Source: Moraxellaceae bacterium (GTDB taxonomy: Bacteria; Pseudomonadota; Gammaproteobacteria; Pseudomonadales; Moraxellaceae). From it: a stretch of DNA of 11,410 nt. This document shows positions 1 to 6,393 of this stretch, piece after piece. The stretch spans positions 1 to 11,410 of the forward strand of contig JAUXNL010000591.1 in NCBI GenBank assembly GCA_030684415.1, read 5' to 3'. How positions within the stretch are numbered: position 1 is the stretch's first letter; each line of letters starts with the position of its first letter. The notes beneath the pieces were generated by a model. That model saw nothing but the letters and a program-made list of their open reading frames with translations, was not told the DNA's origin and ran no database searches. The translations under genes and the position numbers were made by a program.

Positions 1-625
1 CGGCTTGGGAGATCACCGCCTGACGCTTTTCCTTGAGCAGCTCGATCAGGCGCTGCTGCTCTGCGATCAACGCGTCGATGCGGGCGGTTTCGTGGTCAAG
101 AAAGCGGGCGATTTGGGTTTGTTCGGCCCTAGCCGGGGCAAAGAATCTCACAGAGCTAATAAGCTCTTGATTCAGCAAAGTCGCGCCGTAGATATTCTCT
201 CTGCCATACCTTGGAATAAATTCCGGGGCAGCATATTTCCAGTACTCAAGATCAAGTGGCCCGCAAGGGAGGAAGCCTGCTATCGCCTCATTTGTATAAG
301 AGTCAATTGTTAGAAAGGCGACCTTTCCAACAGACAGCTTGAACGAAAAGAGCATGCTTCCAGCCGGAACAACTGTCGCGCCTTTATCTTGAACCGCAAG
401 GTGGCTGATTTTTGACTTCGTATCCTCGACGGACACCTGCGTCATGTCTGCAATCGTGACCCAAGGCAAATCACCGTCGTAGTACTCGTCCTTGCCTGAT
501 GGTGGCGTCCAGCCAACCACGAATGGGATATCCCTCGCGATCTTCCTATCCACCCAATGTGCAGGGACTTCTGGCAACCAATCAAAACCAGATGGTTTGT
601 ATTCTGGATAGGCAAGGAACGTCAT
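1..625 (-). CDS. hsdS: Type I restriction-modification specificity subunit HsdS (3' part missing)
   Basis: This is the DNA-recognition subunit of a Type I restriction-modification enzyme; it binds HsdM (and HsdR) and sets the target sequence. The frame is open for 208 codons from the ATG at 625 to the left window edge, so the gene continues outside. Residues 1-25 have the usual HsdS opening (YPEYKPSG, then WLPEVPAHW). Residues about 25-165 form the first target recognition domain. Residues about 166-208 form the central conserved helix (RAEQTQIARFLDHETARID, then an E/Q/K-rich coiled coil), which normally spaces the two recognition domains. The second domain and distal conserved region lie beyond the edge. 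The ATG overlaps the hsdM stop as ATGA (622-625), which implies translational coupling and fixes the start. The recognition-domain part is visibly more AT-rich than hsdM, as expected for a region exchanged by recombination. The target sequence cannot be predicted. Confidence 0.95.
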   Translation of the reverse strand, partial: MTFLAYPEYKPSGFDWLPEVPAHWVDRKIARDIPFVVGWTPPSGKDEYYDGDLPWVTIADMTQVSVEDTKSKISHLAVQDKGATVVPAGSMLFSFKLSVGKVAFLTIDSYTNEAIAGFLPCGPLDLEYWKYAAPEFIPRYGRENIYGATLLNQELISSVRFFAPARAEQTQIARFLDHETARIDALIAEQQRLIELLKEKRQAVISQA

Positions 626-2676
626 GCCGACAGCCCCTCAATCATCTGCTTGATGCGGTCGGTGCAGGTTTTCAGATCGCGGTCGATCTCTTCCAGCAGG
701 CGCGGTGGCTGGAACACATAGAAGTGACGGTTGAAGGGAATCTCGAAGCCGACCACGCCGACTTCGCCGTCCTGCGCATCGCGCTTGCTCTCGTCGATCC
801 AGGCATCCGGCACATGGGGTTTCACTTCGCGCTCGAAGTAGTCGACCACCGACTCGCCCAGCGGCACGTTCTCGTTGTCGCGCAGGCCGGCATCAGCTTC
901 CGGCTGGCCCTTGATGGTGCAGATGTCCGCCTCGGGGTCGCGCTCGCTCAGGGCGCTCAGGATGGCCTTCAGCTCCAGCGTGCTGGGGGAGACGTTATGG
1001 GCGCTGAGCGTCTTTTTCAGCAGCTTGCTGAACTGCTCGCGGTTACGGTGCAGCACGCTGGCATCCATGGCCTGAAGGGCTTCGATCAGGCGCTGCCGTG
1101 CCGGGGCCTCCAGCTTCTCGATGGCTTTTTCTTCCAGCACTTTTTCGATGCGCTCCGGGCTTGCCTGGAAGTTCAGGCGCAGTGGCCGCTCGACGGTAAT
1201 GCGCCGGTAGCCGAAGGCCTCGACGGGGAATATTTTGCTCTGGGGCGTTTCCTCGAAGCGGCCATACAGGCGCACCAGCGCGTCGATCTGTTCTTCGGTG
1301 AGGTACTGGCGCTTGCTGCCCAGCGATTTGCGCATCTTGGCAAAGTGCTGGCTGCCGTCGATCAATTGCACTTTGCCCCGGCGCGCGGCGGCTTTGTGGT
1401 TGCTGAGAATCCACACATAGGTGGCGATGCCGGTGTTGTAGAACATGTCGGTGGGCAGGGCGATGATGGCCTCAACCAGATCGTTCTGCAGCAGGTAGCG
1501 GCGAATCTCCGACTCGCCCGAACCGGCGCCGCCGGTAAACAGCGGTGAGCCGTTGAGGATGATGCCGATGCGCGAGCCGGTCGCTCCCGGCGTCTTGCCT
1601 CCCGCGACGACCGAAGGACGTGTAGAGCCACTGGCACGCTCCTGTGCGGCGCCTTCATGCGGGTCACGCATCTTGCTGACCAAGTGCAGCAGGAACAGCA
1701 GCGAGCCATCGGACACCCGCGGTAAGCCCGGCCCGAAGCGGCCGTTGAAGCCCTTTTCGGTGTGCTCGTCGGTGATCTGCTTCTGCACCTTTTTCCATTC
1801 CACACCAAATGGCGGGTTGCTGAGCATGAAGTCGAAGCGGTGCTCGGGGCCGGTCAGTTGGTCGTTCGACAGGGTGTTGCCCAGCTTGATGTTAGTGACG
1901 TCCTGACCCTTGATCAGCATGTCCGCCTTGCAGATGGCGTAGGACTCGGGGTTGAGCTCCTGGCCATGCAACGAGACGGTGACTTTCTGGCTGATGGACT
2001 GGATGTACTCATCGCCCTCGGAGAGAAAGCCGCCGGTGCCAGCAGTGGGGTCGTAAATGGTGACGATGCTGTTGGGCTTGAGCTTGTTGTCTTGCCCGGT
2101 GATCACCAGCGAGGTGGTCAAGTGCACGATATCGCGCGGGGTGAAATGCTCCCCGGCGGTTTCGTTGGAGCTTTCCGCGAACTTGCGGATCAGCTCTTCA
2201 AAGATGATGCCCATGCCGAAGTTGCTGATGTGCGCCGGACTCAGGTCAGTGGCGGCAAAGCGCTGCACCACCTGATACAGCAGGTTGGCGGCGGCGAGCT
2301 GCTGCACGAAGTCTTCAAAGTGGAAGTGCTCGAAGATCTCGCGGGCATCCTTGCTGAAGGACTGCACATAACTCATCAGGTCGGCGGCGGTCTGGGTATC
2401 GGACAGCGTGCCCAGCGTGAGCTTGGAGGCATTGAAGAACTGCTGGCCTGCCGCCCGCAGCAATAGGCGCTCGCGCACCAGATCAGGCCGCCCTTCCTGC
2501 GCATGGGCCTCACGGATTACCGCTTCCTTGGTGGGCTCCAGCACGCACTCCATCCGCCGCAGCAGGGTAAACGGCAGGATGATGCGGCCGTACTGGGACT
2601 GCTTGAAGTCGCCGCGCAGCAGGTCGGCAATCGACCAGAGAAAGGCGGCCGTCTGGGAATGGTTTTCCGCGTTCAC
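622..2676 (-). CDS. hsdM: Type I restriction-modification DNA adenine methyltransferase subunit HsdM
   Basis: This subunit transfers a methyl group from S-adenosylmethionine to adenine N6 at sites chosen by HsdS. The protein has 684 residues. An N-terminal helical HsdM domain (about 5-150) is followed by the methyltransferase fold. SAM-binding motif I, DPTAGTGGF, is at about 209-217, and catalytic motif IV, NPPF, is at about 287-290. The C-terminus has the family ending (PHVPDAWID, then FNRHFYVFQPP). I chose the GTG at 2676 because AAGGAG (2689-2684) lies 7 bases upstream; an in-frame TTG at 2703 has no such site. Residues about 339-367 hold extra sequence rich in Gly, Ala, Ser and Thr, between SKMRDP and SRIGIILNGSPLF, where HsdM proteins normally have only a few residues. 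The reading frame is intact. hsdS follows with a 4-base overlap. No hsdR is seen; it may lie past the left edge. Confidence 0.96.
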   Translation of the reverse strand: MNAENHSQTAAFLWSIADLLRGDFKQSQYGRIILPFTLLRRMECVLEPTKEAVIREAHAQEGRPDLVRERLLLRAAGQQFFNASKLTLGTLSDTQTAADLMSYVQSFSKDAREIFEHFHFEDFVQQLAAANLLYQVVQRFAATDLSPAHISNFGMGIIFEELIRKFAESSNETAGEHFTPRDIVHLTTSLVITGQDNKLKPNSIVTIYDPTAGTGGFLSEGDEYIQSISQKVTVSLHGQELNPESYAICKADMLIKGQDVTNIKLGNTLSNDQLTGPEHRFDFMLSNPPFGVEWKKVQKQITDEHTEKGFNGRFGPGLPRVSDGSLLFLLHLVSKMRDPHEGAAQERASGSTRPSVVAGGKTPGATGSRIGIILNGSPLFTGGAGSGESEIRRYLLQNDLVEAIIALPTDMFYNTGIATYVWILSNHKAAARRGKVQLIDGSQHFAKMRKSLGSKRQYLTEEQIDALVRLYGRFEETPQSKIFPVEAFGYRRITVERPLRLNFQASPERIEKVLEEKAIEKLEAPARQRLIEALQAMDASVLHRNREQFSKLLKKTLSAHNVSPSTLELKAILSALSERDPEADICTIKGQPEADAGLRDNENVPLGESVVDYFEREVKPHVPDAWIDESKRDAQDGEVGVVGFEIPFNRHFYVFQPPRLLEEIDRDLKTCTDRIKQMIEGLSA

Positions 2677-2683
2677 GCAACAG

Positions 2684-2689
2684 CTCCTT
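2684..2689 (-). promoter_or_regulatory. Ribosome binding site of hsdM
   Basis: AAGGAG on the minus strand, 7 bases before the GTG at 2676. This is a near-perfect Shine-Dalgarno site, and it selects the GTG over the upstream in-frame TTG at 2703. Confidence 0.85.
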
Positions 2690-2718
2690 GGAAAAGCATG
2701 CAAAGGCGCGAGTCTAGC

Positions 2719-2770
2719 TTAACCGCTGGCTGAAAAAGCCCGGGATGGGCGTTTTTCAGCCAGCGATTAA
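2719..2770. repeat. Palindromic intergenic repeat, copy 1
   Basis: A large imperfect inverted repeat. The arms CGCTGGCTGAAAAA (2724-2737) and TTTTTCAGCCAGCG (2752-2765) enclose GCCC/GGGC with one bulged G (2751) and a five-base tip. TTAA flanks both sides (2719-2722 and 2767-2770). The central 32 bases (2729-2760) recur in opposite orientation at 8088-8118 with a single base missing in the tip, so this is a dispersed repeat of REP or MITE type. It lies just upstream of hsdM, so it would fold in the 5' region of any transcript entering hsdM from the tRNA side. Confidence 0.8.
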
Positions 2771-2916
2771 ATGCGTGCAGAGAAAAACCAGCGCTCAGAA
2801 CGCTCAATCCAACGGTTTGGAGCTTGTGCGCTACCCGGCGCGGCGGGTTGCTGGGGATGCTTGTGGGGGGGCCGGGGGAGTGCCCCGTCAGTGCCCCAGA
2901 GAGAAGTTGCGCGCAT
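2771..2916. other. Intergenic spacer between repeat copy 1 and the tRNA terminator
   Basis: No gene is supported here. The stretch contains a G-rich run around 2866-2880 and a repeated GTGCCCC (in 2879-2897). Short open frames on both strands run across the tRNA and lack ribosome binding sites. The hsdM promoter should lie here or in the adjacent repeat, but I cannot pick out a convincing -35/-10 pair. Confidence 0.5.
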
Positions 2917-2949
2917 AAAAAAACGGCCTGCATTGCTGCAGGCCGTTTT
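2917..2949 (-). terminator. Intrinsic terminator after tRNA-Lys
   Basis: A perfect 13-bp stem (2920-2932 with 2937-2949) with the four-base loop TTGC on the plus strand. On the minus strand the stem runs into seven T residues (2923-2917). It starts 5 bases past the encoded CCA of the tRNA and so ends that transcript before hsdM. Confidence 0.92.
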
Positions 2950-2954
2950 GATGT

Positions 2955-3030
2955 TGGTGGGTCGTCCGCGACTTGAACGCGGGACCAACGGAGTAAAAGT
3001 CCGCTGCTCTACCGACTGAGCTAACGACCC
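2955..3030 (-). tRNA. tRNA-Lys, anticodon UUU
   Basis: This gene encodes the lysine tRNA that reads AAA/AAG. The 76 bases fold as a full cloverleaf. The acceptor stem is GGGTCGT with ACGACCC, followed by discriminator A and an encoded CCA (2957-2955). The D arm contains TAGCTCAGTCGGTAGAGCA. The anticodon stem CGGA/TCCG closes the loop CTTTTAC, giving anticodon TTT. The T arm is CCGCG-TTCAAGT-CGCGG. Position 38 is C, where the well-known E. coli tRNA-Lys has A. The gene has its own promoter upstream and an intrinsic terminator downstream, so it is a stand-alone unit. Its 3' end faces the Type I R-M locus. Confidence 0.98.
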
Positions 3031-3063
3031 GTCTTCTGCCGGAGACCAGCGGAAGAGCCGCGC

Positions 3064-3091
3064 ATTCTACGGATTTAGCCTTCGGAATCAA
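3064..3091 (-). promoter_or_regulatory. Sigma70-type promoter of tRNA-Lys
   Basis: On the minus strand, TTGATT (3091-3086) and TAGAAT (3069-3064) are separated by 16 bases. The expected start near 3056 would give a leader of about 26 bases before the mature tRNA 5' end at 3030. The site lies entirely between the stop of the CHAT gene (3122) and the tRNA. Confidence 0.75.
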
Positions 3092-3121
3092 GGGTGAGCG
3101 TGGCTTTTGCGCCGAGGAGGC

Positions 3122-6061
3122 TCAGATGCCGTAATACGCGAACGGTGCCCAGAAGTTGGGGTGCCGGTTTTCGGCGCCGAACTCGCCGCGCACAAAGCGC
3201 CGCTTCATGTCCACCATGGCGTCTTCGTAGCTCATGCCGCCTTTGCTCACCAGGGTGTAGAGCCCGGCCATGAACTGCATGGTGGCGGCGTCGGAGATGG
3301 CCCAGAGCGACACCGACATGCCGTTGGCGCCGGCCTGCAGGAAGGCGCGGGTCAGGCCGCCGACGCCTTCGCCGGCGTAAATCTTGCCGAGGCCGGTTTC
3401 GCAGGCGGACAGGGCGACAAAGTCGGCTTGCAGCTTGAGGTTGAGGATTTCGCCGGCAGTGAGGTAGCCGTCTTCGCCGCCGGTCTCGTTCAGCGGCAGC
3501 GTCATCACGATGGTGGAGAGCTCGGGCAGGGTCGGCAGCACCATGCCGTGGGTGGCCAGGTGCAGCACTTTGTATTGCGCCAGCTCGCCGCTTTTCGACA
3601 TGGCTTTCAGGCGGTTTTCCGTGAAGTCTTCGCCGTAATAGGCGCTGATGCCGGGCACGATCGACTGCAGTGCGGCGACTTCGCGCAGGGTGCCGGGCAG
3701 GTACGACCACGAGGTGCCGGTCACGCCGAGCGCGGCGTAGTTCTGCCGCTGTGAGCGGCCGGTGCGCAGGTTGTCGAGCACGCTGCGCTGCACGGTGCGG
3801 AAGGCGGCTTCGTCGCGCACGGGGGTAACGCCGGGGGTGGTGTAGGGCGCGTACAGGGCGCCGCCGAAGGCGAGCATGGGTTTGCGGTTGGCCGGGTACT
3901 GGCGGGCGGCGATGGCGCGCCAGACCGTCATCGACGGGGTGTAGCGCACGGCGTAGCGCTCGACGAGGTAGCGGCCGTTGCTGTCCATCAGCGCTTCAAA
4001 CGGCACAAAGCTCAAGTATTCGTCGGCGGAGATCACCAGCCGGGTCTTGCCGGCGAGCAGCGGCTCGAGCTTGGCGAACAGGAGTTGGTAATAGGTTTTG
4101 AGCAGATCGTCGCGCACGGCGCCCAGCGTGCCGGACGTGCCTTTGGCGTCTTGCATGACTTCGCGCAGCAGGGAAATCACGTGGCCGACATCGTCCATGC
4201 CACGGGCGGCGAAGGGATTGAACGGGCCGGCGCCGCTGCTGTCGGGCTTGCGCATGGCGATGCCGTAGGTGCGGGCGAAGCGGCGTTGCAGGGTGGCCAG
4301 AAAGTTGAGGTCTTCGGTGTAGACGGCTTTGATGCCTTCGCGGGTGACGACGCTGACCGCCACGGCGCCGGGCTCAGTGACCGCAAACAGCAGCGCGGCT
4401 TCATCGGCGGCGAGATTTTGCTGCACCCAGGCGCTGTCGGCGCGGGCGAGGCCGCGGCCCAGCCCCATGGTTTCGGCGAGTACGCGCCCGCGCGAATTTT
4501 CCAGGGTGTCGTACAGCGCCTGTGGCTGGTTGAGCCGGGCCTGTGCCTGCGCGAGGAACTGGTAGGCGCTGACCTGCTGGCCGATGAAGTCAATGCGGGC
4601 CTCCACCGGCACTTGCAGGCGGAAGGTCTCTACGAACTGCACGGCTTCTTGCAGCGGTGCCACGGCGGCGGCGTATTGCTGCTGCAGGATGAGCATGGCG
4701 CCGAGGTTATTGAGCGAGGTGATGGCACCCAGCCAGTCTTTTTGCGCCTTGCGCTGCTCGACTGAGCGGCGGGCCATGTCGAGCCCGCGCGCCGGCTCAC
4801 CCGAGCGGAAGTAGATGATGGCCATGTTCGACCAGATGGCAGGCAGCAGTTGCTCCATCTGGCCGGCCGTGGCCAGCGCCAGGGCTTTTTCGCCATGCTG
4901 GCGGGCGGCATCGCGGTCGGCCTGAGTGTTGCCGGTGAGGGCGGCGACGGTGAGCCCGTTGTAGGCGGCGGCGCGGTAGTAGTCGGCCCAGGTGCCGGCG
5001 CGCGGGGCGAGCGCCAGCAGGCGGTTGGCGTCGGCGGTCAGGCTGTCGCGGGCGCGCAGGCCGGCGGCGATGTCGATGCGCAGCGCCAGCAGCCGGGTAT
5101 TGATGCTGGCAAAGGGAGGGTCGGGATTGTGGATGTCGGGCGCGCGGCCGAGCAGCGCGAGTGCTTCTTCGGGCTGGCCGTAGCGGTTGGCCAGATCGGC
5201 CAGCAGATAGTGCAGGTGGGCGAGCCAGAGGTTGTTGTTCGAGAGGGTGTTTGAGTGGCTGGCGCTGGGCTTGGTGGCGCTGGCGCTCAGGGCTTTTTGT
5301 GCAAAGGCGCGGGCGGTGGCGGTGTCGCCGGCGGACATGAAGTGCCCGGCGGCCAAGGTGTAGCTGGTCACCACGTATTCGGGGGGAATGCCGGGCAGCG
5401 CCTTCAGGCGGGTCATGGCGGTGTCGATCTGACGGGCCCCGGCGGCGCCTCGGCCTTGCTGCAACTCGCCTAAGCCGGCGGCGTATTGCTGCTGCACGGC
5501 GGCCAAGTCGCGTCCGCGGTTGAAGCGCTCGAACTGGGTGGCGCCGTGCTGGGCCAGCGCCGCAAAGTCGGCCACACGGCCGTATTGCTGGCCGAAGCGC
5601 TGGCAGTCGTGCCGGTGCCAGGCGAGGGCGTTGTCGTCGGTCATCAGCGCGGCGGCGCGCTCGATGCCGTCGCGGGCGGCGGTCGTGTTGCCGCTGAGCA
5701 GGTCGGCATAGGCCAGCAGGCGGGCGACATCCGGGCTTCCGTTGTTGGCCTGCCAGGCCTTTTGCAGGGTTTTACGAGCAGCGGCAGGATCGCCCAGGCC
5801 GAGCTCCGCGTTGCCCTGCAGTTGCAGCGCCAGCGCGTTGTCGTCTTGCGCGGCGAGGGCCTGGCGCGCGGCGTCACGCGCCACCGCCCACTGGCCGTTC
5901 TGGCTGGCGGCAATCGCCTGATCGAGCGCGTTTTGTGCGTGCACGGGTACGGCGGCGATGAGCAGGCCGAGCAGCAGCGACAGCCGGCCAGAGCGGGCTA
6001 GCGCGCGGACCAGTGTGCGGGCCACGGGATGACGCATGAGGCGGGGCATCAGGTGGAACAC
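3122..6061 (-). CDS. Exported TPR-CHAT protein (caspase-like cysteine peptidase domain)
   Basis: The protein has 979 residues. Residues 1-42 are a signal peptide: an Arg-rich start, the core LSLLLGLLIAAV, and a VHA/Q cleavage site, so export to the periplasm or beyond is expected. Helical TPR-like repeats follow; clear ones are near residues 45-125 and 400-480 (WSNMAIIYFRSGEP and SLNNLGAMLILQQQYAAAV). The C-terminal part (about 600-979) is a CHAT domain, related to caspases and separases. It includes LSFVPFEAL, then HLATHG with catalytic His about 838, and LSACETG with catalytic Cys about 887, then GEGVGGL and the end FAYYGI. Both catalytic residues are present, so it is likely an active peptidase; the substrate is unknown. 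I chose the GTG at 6061 because AGGAG lies 7 bases upstream and the signal peptide follows directly. A longer frame from an ATG at 6220 lacks a ribosome site and would bury the signal. Family members occur in defence, cell death and multicellular development, but the exported form is less well understood. Confidence 0.92.
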   Translation of the reverse strand: MFHLMPRLMRHPVARTLVRALARSGRLSLLLGLLIAAVPVHAQNALDQAIAASQNGQWAVARDAARQALAAQDDNALALQLQGNAELGLGDPAAARKTLQKAWQANNGSPDVARLLAYADLLSGNTTAARDGIERAAALMTDDNALAWHRHDCQRFGQQYGRVADFAALAQHGATQFERFNRGRDLAAVQQQYAAGLGELQQGRGAAGARQIDTAMTRLKALPGIPPEYVVTSYTLAAGHFMSAGDTATARAFAQKALSASATKPSASHSNTLSNNNLWLAHLHYLLADLANRYGQPEEALALLGRAPDIHNPDPPFASINTRLLALRIDIAAGLRARDSLTADANRLLALAPRAGTWADYYRAAAYNGLTVAALTGNTQADRDAARQHGEKALALATAGQMEQLLPAIWSNMAIIYFRSGEPARGLDMARRSVEQRKAQKDWLGAITSLNNLGAMLILQQQYAAAVAPLQEAVQFVETFRLQVPVEARIDFIGQQVSAYQFLAQAQARLNQPQALYDTLENSRGRVLAETMGLGRGLARADSAWVQQNLAADEAALLFAVTEPGAVAVSVVTREGIKAVYTEDLNFLATLQRRFARTYGIAMRKPDSSGAGPFNPFAARGMDDVGHVISLLREVMQDAKGTSGTLGAVRDDLLKTYYQLLFAKLEPLLAGKTRLVISADEYLSFVPFEALMDSNGRYLVERYAVRYTPSMTVWRAIAARQYPANRKPMLAFGGALYAPYTTPGVTPVRDEAAFRTVQRSVLDNLRTGRSQRQNYAALGVTGTSWSYLPGTLREVAALQSIVPGISAYYGEDFTENRLKAMSKSGELAQYKVLHLATHGMVLPTLPELSTIVMTLPLNETGGEDGYLTAGEILNLKLQADFVALSACETGLGKIYAGEGVGGLTRAFLQAGANGMSVSLWAISDAATMQFMAGLYTLVSKGGMSYEDAMVDMKRRFVRGEFGAENRHPNFWAPFAYYGI

Positions 6062-6068
6062 GGGAAGA

Positions 6069-6073
6069 CTCCT
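6069..6073 (-). promoter_or_regulatory. Ribosome binding site of the CHAT gene
   Basis: AGGAG on the minus strand, 7 bases before GTG 6061. It decides the start against ATG 6220 and against the in-frame ATGs a few codons downstream. Confidence 0.8.
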
Positions 6074-6127
6074 GTCAGTTGGCCGGTGGGGTCGGCGGTG
6101 AAAAATACCTGTAGAGGCTGCACACAA

Positions 6128-6160
6128 AGGCGCTGGGTATAAGGCGCTGCATAGGCGCTG
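6128..6160. repeat. Three direct octamer repeats upstream of the CHAT gene
   Basis: AGGCGCTG occurs at 6128-6135, 6142-6149 and 6153-6160, with starts 14 and 11 bases apart. The cluster is 67-99 bases before the CHAT start. A weak minus-strand -10-like TATACC lies between the first and second copies. Iterated direct repeats of this size can be regulator-binding sites; that role is inferred, not shown. Confidence 0.45.
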
Positions 6161-6393
6161 CGTAACCCTGTTCGCCCAAAGCCGGTCCCGCAGGGATTGC
6201 CGTAGGTCATCGAAGCGCATGCGTCTGACATCAGGCTCTCCGGCATCATGCCCATTCGCTTGATGGGCTTCGACAGAGCTCAGCCCGAGCGGTTATGGCC
6301 CGCCGAGAGCGTCTGGATAACGCCAATCCCGAGTGCATGAGCCGCGGCTTGTGGGCTGGGCAGTCGGCGACGCTCTCAGCCCGCTCAGCCCGC
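6161..6393. other. Intergenic region between the propeller gene and the CHAT gene
   Basis: No gene is supported. Visible structure: a palindromic motif at 6265-6286; a 9-bp inverted repeat GAGAGCGTC / GACGCTCTC (6305-6313 and 6369-6377) separated by 55 bases; and a nonamer, CAGCCCGCT, repeated twice in tandem (6377-6394) that runs into the stop codon of the propeller gene. With 332 bases between stop and start, the two genes may be transcribed separately. I see no T-tailed terminator. Confidence 0.55.
6265..6286. repeat. CTTCGACA-type palindromic repeat, copy 1
   Basis: GGGCT and AGCCC arms enclose TCGACAGAGCTC. A relative with the same layout (arm, TTCG core, GCTCAG, arm) sits at 8002-8025. 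Motifs of the form CTTCGACA-GCTCAG are common in noncoding DNA of several proteobacteria. Confidence 0.55.

Noticed and set aside
499..1548. Plus-strand open frame of 349 codons
   Set aside because: It lies antisense to hsdM and hsdS, whose motifs are unmistakable. It has no family features or ribosome site, and long antisense frames are expected in high-GC genes.
2677..2703. TTG start for hsdM at 2703
   Set aside because: The GTG at 2676 has AAGGAG at the right distance; the TTG does not.
2673..3091. Small frames overlapping the tRNA on both strands
   Set aside because: They run through the tRNA-Lys gene and its terminator and show no coding features.
3122..6061. CHAT protein as a CRISPR type III-E (Craspase) partner or gasdermin activator
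   Set aside because: No gRAMP/Cas7-11, CRISPR array or gasdermin-like small gene is in the window, and the signal peptide argues against a cytosolic partner.
6062..6220. Longer N-terminus of the CHAT protein from an ATG at 6220
   Set aside because: It has no Shine-Dalgarno site, and 53 extra residues would precede a good signal peptide. The GTG at 6061 with AGGAG fits much better.
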